A DNA stretch of 64,000 nt from Fuerstiella marisgermanici (GTDB lineage Bacteria > Planctomycetota > Planctomycetia > Planctomycetales > Planctomycetaceae), in contig NZ_CP017641.1 in the NCBI RefSeq assembly GCF_001983935.1, positions 5,551,001 to 5,615,000 on the forward strand, in the 5' to 3' direction. The number at the start of each line of letters is the position of its first letter. Position 1 is the first letter of the stretch. Of the stretch, positions 44,561 through 52,882 are shown piece after piece. Both the position numbers and the translations under genes were made by a program. The notes below the pieces were generated by a model. The model saw only the letters and a program-made list of their open reading frames with translations, searched no databases and was not told the DNA's origin.

Positions 44561-44761
44561 ATGGAGTTTGTTTCAACGACGGAGTTTCAGGGGCAACTCA
44601 GCCATTACCTCGCATCCTCACGCGAAGCACCGATTGTTGTGCAGAAATCCGGCTACCCTGTGGCTGTCGTATTGTCGCCCGTGGAGTATCAGCATCTGCA
44701 GGAACTCGAAGATCTGTACTGGCTGGCTCGTGCCGAAGCGGCGGAGTCCACTAGCCCATAG
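44561..44761 (+). CDS. Phd/YefM-type antitoxin, no partner toxin
   Basis: A 66-residue protein: MEFVSTTEFQGQLSHYLASS, REAPIVVQKSGYPVAVVLSP and VEYQHLQELEDLYWLARAEA follow the Phd/YefM fold (N-terminal DNA-binding beta-alpha unit, PVAVVLS strand, C-terminal toxin-binding helix). GGAGGG precedes ATG 44561. A toxin gene (RelE, Doc or PIN type) normally follows, but the next 120 bp hold none, so it is solitary here. Confidence 0.75.
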   Translation: MEFVSTTEFQGQLSHYLASSREAPIVVQKSGYPVAVVLSPVEYQHLQELEDLYWLARAEAAESTSP

Positions 44762-44881
44762 GTTGGACACAAGAGACCGGTGTAGTTCCTCGCCTCGCGA
44801 TGGAGTGAGCGGCGGTGAAGCAGCCGGCACCGCGTCGCAACGTCGGCCGCGCTGTGTTGTCCGGAACAACACCGGTCCACA

Positions 44882-45235
44882 TCAAGCGTCGGGTGACTCG
44901 CCATACAGGCGTTCAGCAGCGTTTTCGATCACGTGCCAGTTGATGCCAATACCGGCATCGTGGTGTCGCTTAATATCCTGCAGCACGGTCCAGGCCTGAT
45001 CGTCTGTCAGGTCAGATCGAACCTCGTGGACGTCATCAATGTGCCACGTGATTTGTATTTCGTCGTCGATCACAGGATGGCAGGTCACGATCCTCAGGTT
45101 GTCAGGATCGTCAACGAGCCAGTCGCTGAAGGCAGCCTGCAGACGGCTGTGAAGTTCATCCTGGAATTCGATGAGTTTTGCAGCAGCTTCTGGCTGCAGT
45201 TTCAGATGGATTCGAAGGTCGGTGTGTTGGTTCAT
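44882..45235 (-). CDS. Small plasmid-module protein, paralogue of the one at 41581-41985
   Basis: A 117-residue protein starting MNQHTDLRIHLKLQPEAAAK, with AAAGGA upstream. The C-terminal block VHEVRSDLTDDQAWTVLQDI...WHVIENAAERLYGESP aligns with the other copy; the N-terminal halves are only structurally alike (beta strand, helix, beta strands). Soluble, acidic, unknown function. Confidence 0.72.
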   Translation of the reverse strand: MNQHTDLRIHLKLQPEAAAKLIEFQDELHSRLQAAFSDWLVDDPDNLRIVTCHPVIDDEIQITWHIDDVHEVRSDLTDDQAWTVLQDIKRHHDAGIGINWHVIENAAERLYGESPDA

Positions 45236-45313
45236 GGTGAGGTTCCTTTCATCGTGGGGGTGTGAAGCGGGTGAGCCGAAATCGTTTTCGAATCCCGGCT
45301 CACCCGGTTGTTG

Positions 45314-45520
45314 TTAGCTGTCGGTCTGTTCCTTCGGCGGCTGGCACACAATGCGACCGTCGAGCGGGATGCTTTCCAGTTGAATGGTGAAGCCACCATT
45401 CTTATTGGTCCACGCGGCACCGATGCGGTTCCAGAATCCCTTGCCGTCTTCGGTCTCACGAACCTGATAGGCATAGTGCGAAGGTTTCTTGCCGGCGGTT
45501 GTGTTGTTTTCGTTGGTCAT
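45314..45520 (-). CDS. Small hydrophilic protein of the plasmid module
   Basis: A 68-residue protein (MTNENNTTAGKKPSHYAYQV start, GFTIQLESIPLDGRIVCQPP later) with AAGGAG 7 bases before ATG 45520. The beta-strand rich pattern with WNRIGAAWTNKNGGF fits a small single-domain protein often seen in conjugative or mobilisable elements next to DUF-type genes. Function unknown. Confidence 0.65.
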   Translation of the reverse strand: MTNENNTTAGKKPSHYAYQVRETEDGKGFWNRIGAAWTNKNGGFTIQLESIPLDGRIVCQPPKEQTDS

Positions 45521-45864
45521 AATCAACTCCTTGGTTGGTTTGGTTGTCTTACTGAGCCGCAACCCCGCGACTCATGGCGAGCGTACAAAGTCGCCTTAGA
45601 CGGAGCTGCCACAGGCAGCGTGCGAGTCAAGCGGAAAGTAGGGGGCGACCTTCAGGGGGAGCCGACTTTCTGCTGGACTCGACCGTCGGCGGCTTTAGCT
45701 CCGACATCGATGAGTCGCCGGGGGTGTCGCTAAGAACAACCCAATCTCAACAGGATCGTTGCTGACGAACGACAGCGAACACGTCCGATCAGAAACGGCT
45801 TGCGCTGTCGCCCGATTTGTGGCATAGTGATAGATGAAGACCACAGCCAACCAGGGATGGCATC
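45521..45864. other. GC-rich spacer without a gene
   Basis: About 340 bp with no initiation signals beyond the minus-strand ribosome binding site at 45524-45531. Similar gene-free, GC-rich spacers occur elsewhere in the plasmid module (44762-44881, 46860-47030, 52156-52882). Confidence 0.3.
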
Positions 45865-46143
45865 ATGATGCAGAATGGAACAACGGATGAACAATGGAAT
45901 TGCCGCATCGACACTTCGGGTCGATTGGTCCTGCCGCAGCCGGTGAGAATCCGGCAGGGGCTCAACGATGGTGGTGAGCTTGTGGTGAGCATCGAAGACA
46001 GGGCGATCGTGCTGCGAAGCTACGAGGAAGCCATGCAACGACTGCAGGACGCCTTCTGCGAAGGCATCCCCGCTGACGTGAGCCTGTCCCGCGAGTTAAT
46101 GGAAGCACGTCGTGCGGAGGCCCGGCGTGAGACGAATCATTGA
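45865..46143 (+). CDS. AbrB/SpoVT-type antitoxin (VapB-like)
   Basis: A 92-residue protein. RIDTSGRLVLPQPVRIRQGL, then GGELVVSIEDRAIVLRS is the swapped-hairpin AbrB DNA-binding domain. The C-terminal helix (YEEAMQRLQDAF...LSRELMEARRAEA) would bind the toxin. It overlaps the start of the PIN-domain gene by 17 bp, the usual antitoxin-first arrangement with coupled translation. It is expected to neutralise the toxin and repress its own operon. Confidence 0.87.
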   Translation: MMQNGTTDEQWNCRIDTSGRLVLPQPVRIRQGLNDGGELVVSIEDRAIVLRSYEEAMQRLQDAFCEGIPADVSLSRELMEARRAEARRETNH

Positions 46144-46513
46144 CGCGTCCGTGGTGCTCGCCGTTTGCCAGAACGAGCCGGGCATGGAAGAAGCCCGACA
46201 CCGAATGCGGTTCGGGCTGATCTCCGCGGTCAATGCGTCGGAGGTCTACCAGAAGAGCGGAGCGTGCGACAGGTTGTCACTGGCCAGAGCCATCATGGCC
46301 ACGGCGGGTATCGAGATCGTCCCGTTCACGAATGACGTCGCTCTGATTGCGGCCGAAATTCACCCGCTGGTGAAAGGCCGTGACATCTCCTTCGCCGACC
46401 GAGCATGCCTTGCTCTGGGCATGGCTGAATACCTGCCGATACTCACCGGCGATCATGCTTGGTTGCACCTGCCGATCGACGCCGAAGTGGAAACGTTTCG
46501 GCAGATGAGCTGA
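46127..46513 (+). CDS. vapC: VapC-type PIN-domain toxin
   Basis: A 128-residue protein from GTG 46127. The PIN acidic residues are visible in RRIIDASVVLAV (first Asp), NASEVYQK (Glu), ISFADRACLALG (Asp) and LTGDHAWL (Asp). VapC proteins are Mg-dependent ribonucleases that cut tRNA or rRNA and stop translation. An upstream GTG at 46112 in frame is possible but would increase the overlap. Length and motif spacing are normal, so it is probably active. It would serve to stabilise the element. Confidence 0.88.
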   Translation: MRRIIDASVVLAVCQNEPGMEEARHRMRFGLISAVNASEVYQKSGACDRLSLARAIMATAGIEIVPFTNDVALIAAEIHPLVKGRDISFADRACLALGMAEYLPILTGDHAWLHLPIDAEVETFRQMS

Positions 46514-46568
46514 CCCCAAGCACACCGGCCGAGCTCATCGCCCGACCGGCGGGTTTGGGAAGTGGCGG

Positions 46569-46826
46569 TCAGTCCGCTGACGGTTCGGCCGCGACTTCGG
46601 GCTTCTGCTCGTAGATGAACGAGTGGGCCTGTTCGGCGACGCGTTGCACCAGCGGCAGGTCGTGACGACCAAAGCTGTGGGTTTCGTTCCAGTGTCCTTC
46701 CTGCTGATACAGACGCACAATCGTGACGTTGTACCACGGGCCTTTGTCAGACTCGTTCCGCCAGACGACGGCTTTGACAAGTCCCATGCGAAATTCGGCG
46801 ACAGGTTTGTTGGGTTGACTGGCCAT
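46569..46826 (-). CDS. Small unknown protein of the plasmid module
   Basis: An 85-residue protein (MASQPNKPVAEFRMGLVKAV, then WRNESDKGPWYNVTIVRLYQ). AGGAG lies 8 bases before ATG 46826; in-frame codons upstream look random. The KAVVWRNES...W-VTIVRLY...FGRHDLPLV pattern is a small beta-sheet protein that recurs, as I recall it, in planctomycete and other plasmid-borne gene sets, unassigned. Confidence 0.7.
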   Translation of the reverse strand: MASQPNKPVAEFRMGLVKAVVWRNESDKGPWYNVTIVRLYQQEGHWNETHSFGRHDLPLVQRVAEQAHSFIYEQKPEVAAEPSAD

Positions 46827-47343
46827 TTCTGAGTGCTCCTGTGAAAAAGGGTTTGTCATGTTCTTCACCCACAGGCTGAGGACATGACGAACCCGCTGCG
46901 GAGCACGTGCGGCGGCGAAGTGAGCGCAGGCAGACCGCAGGAGTCTTCGCCGGGGCGAGTGACAGATCCTCTGGCACGCCCCGGCCCTGCCTGCCGCAGC
47001 AACCGGAAGCCGCCGCAACCCAGGCCATGAACTCCAATTCCCGAACAGATTCAATAAGGGACACGGCACCGTAAACTCCGGCATTCTCAAACCGAGGCAA
47101 ACCTACATACCAAGGCGCGTCTGCGGGCAGCAATTTCGCAACATAGGACGGTTCGACATGAGCGACGAAACTGGGTTGCCGAATCCGCTCAGCACGCGAC
47201 CAGCAAATGCCGGGTTGCAACAGCCGGTCTGCGAACTCCACACCTCGTGCAATGTCTGCATGTTCAATGTCTGACCAACATGACCAGTTCACTTGTAAAA
47301 CGTTCGACCTGTGGTCGTAATGGTCAAGAGAAATAACAAACAT
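46747..47343 (-). CDS. Possible unknown protein, uncertain
   Basis: From ATG 47343 the first ~100 residues (MFVISLDHYDHRSNVLQVNW, LLPADAPWYVGLPRFENAG, ESVRELEFMAWVAA) look like a real soluble protein. The remainder (after 47030) is Arg/Ser/Cys-rich, like out-of-frame reading, and overlaps the start of the next gene. It may be a gene whose end was lost and now reads through a GC-rich spacer. No ribosome binding site is seen. Confidence 0.35.
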   Translation of the reverse strand: MFVISLDHYDHRSNVLQVNWSCWSDIEHADIARGVEFADRLLQPGICWSRAERIRQPSFVAHVEPSYVAKLLPADAPWYVGLPRFENAGVYGAVSLIESVRELEFMAWVAAASGCCGRQGRGVPEDLSLAPAKTPAVCLRSLRRRTCSAAGSSCPQPVGEEHDKPFFTGALRNGQSTQQTCRRISHGTCQSRRLAERV

Positions 47344-47606
47344 CGTTGCACAGCTGACAATTCCCGTCTTAGAAGTTCTCTTAGCGGCTCCCCCCGCCGG
47401 ACCTCGATCCACAGTGGAGTTGATTGGTGACAATTGGTTCGCCGCAACACCACTGACTAACTCGCAATGACCACTTTGGTGCTTAGACTCTGCTGCACGG
47501 AAACAAAGAACGCTTCCGGGAGCCGCCCCCCTGGGCACCGAACCAATTGTGTTAGCGGCAGTCACGCCAGTAAAACAATCCCTTATGAATCTGGAGGTAC
47601 CGAACG

Positions 47607-48251
47607 ATGCCCAAATGGATATGTCCTTGTTGGGGATGCACAGTCTGGGTGTACGCCCCACCGGTACGCCCCATTCACCCGGTTGCGGCCAACCCCAACT
47701 TTCAGGCAAGGGATCCGACCTGTCCGACTCATAAAGCCCCGATGGAGTACACGGACGATGTGCCAACCGGACCAGTCACCGTACGAATGGCGACTCAGTC
47801 ACACTTGTTCGGCACGGTCGACGCAAAGCTTGGAATCCGGGTCGGAACGTTTCCTGGAGACGTGCCGATTTACTGTGACTATCACCAGCGAAAACACGTT
47901 TACCTGGGTCGCTGGCCCGGATCAACGAAGACAGACACGCCAGTGTTTCTCGGCTCCATCTACTCTCAGGACTCGCTCGACCTTTGTAGCCTGCTCGCAA
48001 CCTCAGTGCCTTGGGGAAAATGTGATGTTGTCGGCGGCGTCGACATCATTTTCGACTGCGGCAAGTCGGTCGTCGGTACGGAAGGCGAAACGTGCATTCT
48101 TGTGCAGGGCGGCTTCCAAACCGAGAAGAGCAAGAGAGTCATCACGTTTCACGCCTATCCGATAGAAGAAGCCGGCACTCAGGCGACAACGTTTCGTAGC
48201 TGCAGGCAAAAAGGCAGGCACTTCAAGCTGGATGTTTCGGGCGTCATTTAG
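47607..48251 (+). CDS. Unknown Cys-rich N-terminus protein
   Basis: A 214-residue protein starting MPKWICPCWGCTVWVYAPPV with GGAGG 11 bases upstream. The N-terminus has CPCWGC and later CPTH, which could form a metal site. The rest is a beta-rich globular part (VTVRMATQSHLFGTVDAKLG, HVYLGRWPGS, ETCILVQGGF). No signal peptide and no family recognised. It is surrounded by small plasmid-module genes. Confidence 0.55.
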   Translation: MPKWICPCWGCTVWVYAPPVRPIHPVAANPNFQARDPTCPTHKAPMEYTDDVPTGPVTVRMATQSHLFGTVDAKLGIRVGTFPGDVPIYCDYHQRKHVYLGRWPGSTKTDTPVFLGSIYSQDSLDLCSLLATSVPWGKCDVVGGVDIIFDCGKSVVGTEGETCILVQGGFQTEKSKRVITFHAYPIEEAGTQATTFRSCRQKGRHFKLDVSGVI

Positions 48252-48516
48252 TGTTCTAAGCCCACACTCAAGGCATCGGCTTTGAGTGTGGGCTTGACTG
48301 CCCTCGAGAGCGAACATCCGTTGCCATTGGATTTACCCGCTGCTTGAGGCACGAGTCTTTTGGTTGAGTCACCCACAGGCTTATTGTGCAACGAGCCCTG
48401 ATCCAGTGATTGTTTCGTCTTTTTGCGGTCGAACATCGGTCGCGGTTGGTTGGTTTGAATTTGATGAATGCGGAGTTCGTTCGCTGCCGCTGAATCATGG
48501 CGGCGATGAGATTGAA

Positions 48517-48834
48517 ATGAGAGATGATAGTGGAGCGGTGGTGCAAGCGACGCAGACCGCAATCATGCTGAATTCGCAATATCGCAGCGGCGACAGTCAG
48601 AGCTTGGCCTACTCGCATCTATATCAGATTGAGTTTACCAATGACACGACCCTGAAGCTGACCTTCAGCGATCATCAAGTTGTCGTAAGCGGGCGACGGT
48701 TCGGCGAGTTGGACCGGCGGTTGCAGCTTCAGCGTGTGCTGCAGATTTGTGATGCTGGTGTTGTTGTCGCAGCCGGTCAGGGATCTTTCGCAGCCGGCGA
48801 TGCCACTTATTGGGGTCCAGTCCGTGTGAGTTAG
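48517..48834 (+). CDS. Small protein, paralogue of the one after the relaxase gene
   Basis: A 105-residue protein. LAYSHLYQIEFTNDTTLKLT, FSDHQVVVSGRRFGELDRRL aligns by eye with LPYSMLMRICSDDTDKGFTL, HFGSQTVIVEGQGLTQLFRY in the protein at 56395. Both are short beta-hairpin rich domains ending in a helix (QLQRVLQICDAG / LCEHRAVEIVES). The start is uncertain: the frame is open from 48364, but no good initiation codon lies there. Unknown function. Confidence 0.6.
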   Translation: MRDDSGAVVQATQTAIMLNSQYRSGDSQSLAYSHLYQIEFTNDTTLKLTFSDHQVVVSGRRFGELDRRLQLQRVLQICDAGVVVAAGQGSFAAGDATYWGPVRVS

Positions 48835-48928
48835 TTCACAGCCCCACGGATTTGACTCGTTTCTGCATGTCACAATGCCTCGCGTAGGTTATGCTTGGCG
48901 ACTTCGACCTCTTTCAGGAACCCTACCT

Positions 48929-50074
48929 ATGCCGATTATTTACCGGACCGCGTCTGCAGTCGTACTCTTCCTGTTTGTTGGCTGTACTGAGACTGCCGAT
49001 GTCCAAAACGCGGCCACGTCCCCCGAGACCTCTGACGCAACAGTCCTTGACGCAGACTCTGCAGCAGCCGCGCCCGCAGAAGCTTCCATAGCGACAGAAT
49101 CGCCAGATACGACCGATGAACCTGCCGCTTCGGTCAGTGAGTACGCGGCTTTGCCGGACGGGTTGCCTCCTCAAGTTGCGGAGGCATACCAGAAAACCAC
49201 AGAAAAGGCTGCCGATGGCGGCTTTGATGGTCTGCTGAGCCTTGCCGGCATTTCACAACACATCGCGAGCCAGGCTGCTGAATCCAATCCCGACGCTGCG
49301 AGCACCTTCTTCAAGCAGTCCGCGACTGCTTTGCGGGCAGGCCGTGAATTGTACCCTGAGGAACTACCGGGTTCGTTTGTCGGCCCGATTCTGTACAACG
49401 AAGCTTGTGCGTTTGCCAAAGAAGGAAATATCGAAGTTGCCGAAAGGAGCCTCGCGGAAGCTGTCGAAAGCGGTTTTAAAGACTTTGATTTGCTGCGAAG
49501 CGATACAGACCTGGAAGCCGTTCGTTCTGCTCCTGGATTTGAAGACAAGCTTAAGCAATGGGAGGTCGTTGCTGTTGAAAAGACCATCAAGCGGGTTAGG
49601 GAAGAACTTGCGAGCAACGAGAGCTTTGCATTTGATTTCACGCTGAACGACATCGAAGGCAATGCACAAAGCCTGGCTGCCTATAAAGGCAAGGTCTTGA
49701 TTGTTGACATTTGGGGAACATGGTGTCCGCCATGCCGGGAAGAAATTCCGTCCTTCATCAAGCTGCAGGAAAAGCTTGGCGACAAGGGGTTTCAGATACT
49801 GGGCCTGAACTACGAACACGCTGACGAAGAAGCAAACATCGCCACCGTCAGCGCATTCATCAAAGAAAACGGCATCAACTATCCGTGCATTCTGGGTACT
49901 GATGAAGTTCGAGACCAGGTACCCAACTTTGAAGGTTTCCCGACCACGCTATTCATCGACAGGGCGGGCAGAGTTCGCCTGAAAGCTGTTGGCCTTCATG
50001 AATACAGCTATCTGGAAGCAATTGTCAACGAACTGCTTGCAGAAGAAGCTCCAACTGCGAATTCAGCAGGTTAG
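48929..50074 (+). CDS. TlpA/thioredoxin-fold lipoprotein
   Basis: A 381-residue lipoprotein. The lipobox FVGC follows a short hydrophobic segment at residues ~8-17, then an Ala/Glu/Asp-rich linker of ~50 residues. The middle 150 residues have a TPR-like helical pattern (GPILYNEACAFAKEGNIEVA). From ~residue 235 comes a thioredoxin fold with VDIWGTWCPPCREEIPSFIK, the CPPC redox site, and GFPTTLFIDRAGRVRLKAVG. Such proteins reduce or exchange disulfides in the periplasm. Start 48929 is set by the lipobox; earlier in-frame codons would bury it. It sits among plasmid genes as cargo. Confidence 0.88.
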   Translation: MPIIYRTASAVVLFLFVGCTETADVQNAATSPETSDATVLDADSAAAAPAEASIATESPDTTDEPAASVSEYAALPDGLPPQVAEAYQKTTEKAADGGFDGLLSLAGISQHIASQAAESNPDAASTFFKQSATALRAGRELYPEELPGSFVGPILYNEACAFAKEGNIEVAERSLAEAVESGFKDFDLLRSDTDLEAVRSAPGFEDKLKQWEVVAVEKTIKRVREELASNESFAFDFTLNDIEGNAQSLAAYKGKVLIVDIWGTWCPPCREEIPSFIKLQEKLGDKGFQILGLNYEHADEEANIATVSAFIKENGINYPCILGTDEVRDQVPNFEGFPTTLFIDRAGRVRLKAVGLHEYSYLEAIVNELLAEEAPTANSAG

Positions 50075-50223
50075 TTGCGCACAGGTTGCCATCACCAACA
50101 TGAATCAACACAGGAGCATGGTGTCCACACAGGAAGGTTGCGATCACCGGCTACGTGCTGGTGACAGCGGAGACTCGGCTTCCGAAAGGGGAGGACACGA
50201 AAAATTGCTGGGAGGCCGTCAGG

Positions 50224-50676
50224 TTAGACCTCGGGCTGATCAACGTCCGGTTCAATAAATCCGAATAGGCCATTCTCCGTGAGTTGCTGCAGCATCTGCT
50301 GGCGGGTCCGTCGCTGCAATTCATTGGCAACACTGCCGCAGAGAGGCTGGCCAAAGTGTCGGCGAGCCTGGCTCAGGAAGGCGTCCACGCACGACTGCCG
50401 GGTCGGAAAGTCATCCCACGGCGAGCCAGTGCCGCTGAAGTCTCCACAGCGATACTCGCAGCGAATGCGAACGGCCCAGCGTCCGTCGGTCAGCGGAGCA
50501 ATGTTGTATTCGGCGACGGCTTTGCAGTTTTTGCTGGTGATTCGCCGGATTCCTTCGGCAGCCCGCGTGGCGGGATCGCGGACGGTGGTCGCCCAGACTT
50601 CAAATTCGCGAATCCGATCGTCATGGAAATCAATGAGCAGGGGCGTGTCGCTGTTGTTCGGTTGATGGTCGGTCAT
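50224..50676 (-). CDS. Unknown plasmid-module protein
   Basis: A 150-residue protein from ATG 50676, preceded by AAGG. Features include LIDFHDDRIREFEVWATTVR and RWAVRIRCEYRCGDFSG, GSPWDDFPTRQSCVDAFLSQ, then a C-terminal helical part (NELQRRTRQQMLQQLTENGL). This general layout, a beta-hairpin with W-x-D-F followed by a helix, occurs in small proteins near relaxase genes. Function unknown. It forms a co-oriented group with the next two genes. Confidence 0.65.
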   Translation of the reverse strand: MTDHQPNNSDTPLLIDFHDDRIREFEVWATTVRDPATRAAEGIRRITSKNCKAVAEYNIAPLTDGRWAVRIRCEYRCGDFSGTGSPWDDFPTRQSCVDAFLSQARRHFGQPLCGSVANELQRRTRQQMLQQLTENGLFGFIEPDVDQPEV

Positions 50677-50754
50677 GATTGTGCCTTGCGTGATGTCGTC
50701 TGCGATCAAGAAGGCCGCCCCAACGGTGTGTCGGGGCGACCGTAAGATGGCGGG

Positions 50755-51132
50755 CTAAGTGAGCAATTCCTGACTGTCCCGCATGCGACACAGCGGACAG
50801 GTTCCCAGATGACTGGTGACTTTCAGATCGTCGTCGCCGATGATTGCCGTCCAGCCGTCGTCGATCGCCTCTTTGAGGCTGCCGATCTGCGAACCGTTGT
50901 CGCAGTCGTAGCAGGTGATGGATCGGAACCGCGTTCGCATGGCCCCCGGCAGGCAGGCGGGCTTGAGCAAATGCTCCAGCACCTCGTCGACGCGTTCAGG
51001 AACACAGCCCTCCGGATAAAAGCCGCGATGGGCCAGCCAGTTGTGCAGGATGGCGGCATAGATGCGGGCTTCGGAGTAGTCATGTGATTCGATGTATTCC
51101 AGAATCAATTCGTAGCAGGTCGTGGGGTCCAT
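50755..51132 (-). CDS. Unknown protein with two Cys pairs
   Basis: A 125-residue protein starting MDPTTCYELILEYIESHDYS with GGAG before ATG 51132. The N-terminal ~65 residues are helical. A CYDC pair near residue 75 and CPLC near residue 115 could bind zinc across a short beta region (ITCYDCDNGSQIGSLKEAID). Unassigned. Confidence 0.65.
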   Translation of the reverse strand: MDPTTCYELILEYIESHDYSEARIYAAILHNWLAHRGFYPEGCVPERVDEVLEHLLKPACLPGAMRTRFRSITCYDCDNGSQIGSLKEAIDDGWTAIIGDDDLKVTSHLGTCPLCRMRDSQELLT

Positions 51133-51216
51133 GATGGATCTCCTGTGGGAGAGATGAAGGCGAATCAGAAAGAAGGCCGCCGAAGTTCGTTCGGCGGCGG
51201 TGCAAAGATGGAGCGT

Positions 51217-52155
51217 TCAGGCATCAACTGCGGAAGCGTCCTGCCGCTGCAGGCTGTGCAGATAGTCCACGGCCTTGGACGCAAAGCTGGCCGCCGAGAA
51301 GATGGCCCGCTTGTCGCCCTTGAGGATCTGCAGCCAGTGATCGATGTAGCTGGCGTGGTCGTCCCGCACTTCCGGTGTGACGTTCAGATCCGCACACAGA
51401 AAGGCCGATCCCAGTTCCGCCACAAGCTCTTCACGGCTGTAGCCTTCGTCGCCAAACGTCTTCCGCCCAAAGTCCCGATCCAGCCGCGATGGAGCTTTTG
51501 TCCAGTGAACAAGCTCATGCGTCAGAGTGGCCGCGTGACTTTCCGCATCACGAAACGTTTCCAGCCGTGGCATCCGGATAAAGTCCGCCCCGTTGACATA
51601 GCAGGCTGAGTTCCCACCTTCGCGAACATCGGCTCCGGTGTGGCGAACAAACTGCTCGGCGGCAGCGATACGTTCGATGTCGTTATTCGATGGCTGCACG
51701 GTTTCCGAAAACCGTTCCGGCAACCCGTCACACTGTTCCGCATTGAAGACGCGGTATTCCTTCAGAAAGTGAACGTCCCGCTGAACCTCCTGCCCGTCGT
51801 CGTTCTCTTCAGCCTTCTGAAAGCTGGAGGCATACACCACCGGCGAACTCTTCTCGCCCTTCTTCACATGCCCGCCCAGTTGCTGAGCCTGCTTGTAAGT
51901 CAGCCACAGCGGACAACTGAAGCCCTGCGTCTCGGCCGAGTCCCACAGCATCAGGATATTGATGCCGTGATACGGCTCCCCGTTATGCCGCAGCGGTCGC
52001 GTAATGCGTCCCGCCGCGTGCTCCGCATTCCACGGCTTAAGCCAGGGTTTCACACCCTGCGAAAGCTGTTCGATGATGCGATCCGTCACCCGCGTATAAA
52101 CGTCCGTGCGTTCGGTGTTGCGGCTGCGTCGTGCTGAAGATTTGGTCGTGGTCAT
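51217..52155 (-). CDS. ardC: ArdC-like antirestriction protein with zincin domain
   Basis: A 312-residue protein from ATG 52155 (GGGGAG upstream). Residues ~15-125 match the N-terminal ssDNA-binding domain of ArdC: DVYTRVTDRIIEQLSQGVKP, W...GRITRPLRHNGEPYHGIN, GFSCPLWLTYKQAQQLGGHV, KKGEKSSPVVY. Residues ~200-300 form the zincin-like part with ATLTHELVHWTKAPSRLDRD (HELVH metal site) and YSREELVAELGSAFLCADL. ArdC proteins protect incoming single-stranded plasmid DNA from restriction during transfer. It lies upstream of the relaxase region and supports conjugative mobility. Confidence 0.9.
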   Translation of the reverse strand: MTTTKSSARRSRNTERTDVYTRVTDRIIEQLSQGVKPWLKPWNAEHAAGRITRPLRHNGEPYHGINILMLWDSAETQGFSCPLWLTYKQAQQLGGHVKKGEKSSPVVYASSFQKAEENDDGQEVQRDVHFLKEYRVFNAEQCDGLPERFSETVQPSNNDIERIAAAEQFVRHTGADVREGGNSACYVNGADFIRMPRLETFRDAESHAATLTHELVHWTKAPSRLDRDFGRKTFGDEGYSREELVAELGSAFLCADLNVTPEVRDDHASYIDHWLQILKGDKRAIFSAASFASKAVDYLHSLQRQDASAVDA

Positions 52156-52882
52156 GTCAGTTACTCCCCTGATGAGAAAAAGAAATCAAAAGAGCCCCGC
52201 TGGCTCTGTTTTGAGCCATGGGGGTCGCAAGACCTCAAAACCGGGGGAAGTGCAGTCAGGGCCGAGGCGGGAGGAGGGCACCGCGCTGCACAAGCGAAGC
52301 GCGGAAGCGTGGGCGGCGGCCTCCCGCTTCGCGTGGCCCCGAGCCTTGACGGCACTGGGGGCGGAGCCCCCTCAACTCAACAACCACGCCGCAGGCGACA
52401 TCTTTATTGCCTTCATTCCGCAGCAGTGGGCGAAAGGGGCAGTCCGCGCCAGCGACCGTAGCGATAGCGAAGCCCGTCAGCACACGGTCGGCCACCGGCC
52501 GAGGTGCCACGAACCAAAGGCCATGTTACCGAGAGCACCGACATGCCCGACGGCTGAAGCGTTGCACCTGGCTGTGCCCCGAGTCACGGCGGCGAATGGA
52601 TTTTGTCGCCACCGCCGATGACTCTCCACAACATGGCCCGGATTAGACGTCGAACTTCCCACTCCCGCAGGTTTCGTCAATAGGATTTGACGAAACCGAA
52701 AGAAGATCTTGTCACCTCAGCAGCCGTCGGGCTGTCGGCATTGGGTACACGCAGCACGCGGAAAGTATGTTGCATCGAATGCGACGACACCGACAGGCTT
52801 TGTCTGAAAGACCGCGCAGGACCGTAAAGAGTCCCGAGACGAAGAACGCCCGCCGCGACCAGCGGCGGGCGCGGCACCAACA
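52156..52882. other. Long gene-free stretch holding a perfect inverted repeat
   Basis: About 730 bp without a supported gene, GC-rich for its first 500 bases. It ends with the inverted repeat described separately (52670-52697), then a short spacer to the end of the gene at 52883. Such a gap next to mobility genes may hold the transfer origin. Confidence 0.4.
52670..52697. other. Perfect 11-bp inverted repeat, oriT hairpin candidate
   Basis: GGTTTCGTCAA (52670-52680), six-base loop TAGGAT, TTGACGAAACC (52687-52697). There is no T-run on either side, so it is not an obvious terminator. Relaxase nic sites usually lie a few bases from such a hairpin. A regulator-binding palindrome is the main alternative. 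Confidence 0.4.

Noticed and set aside
47467-48165. Alternative plus-strand frame overlapping the gene at 47607
   Set aside because: It lacks a ribosome binding site and is Ser/Arg/Thr-rich without pattern; the 47607 frame has GGAGG and a globular composition.
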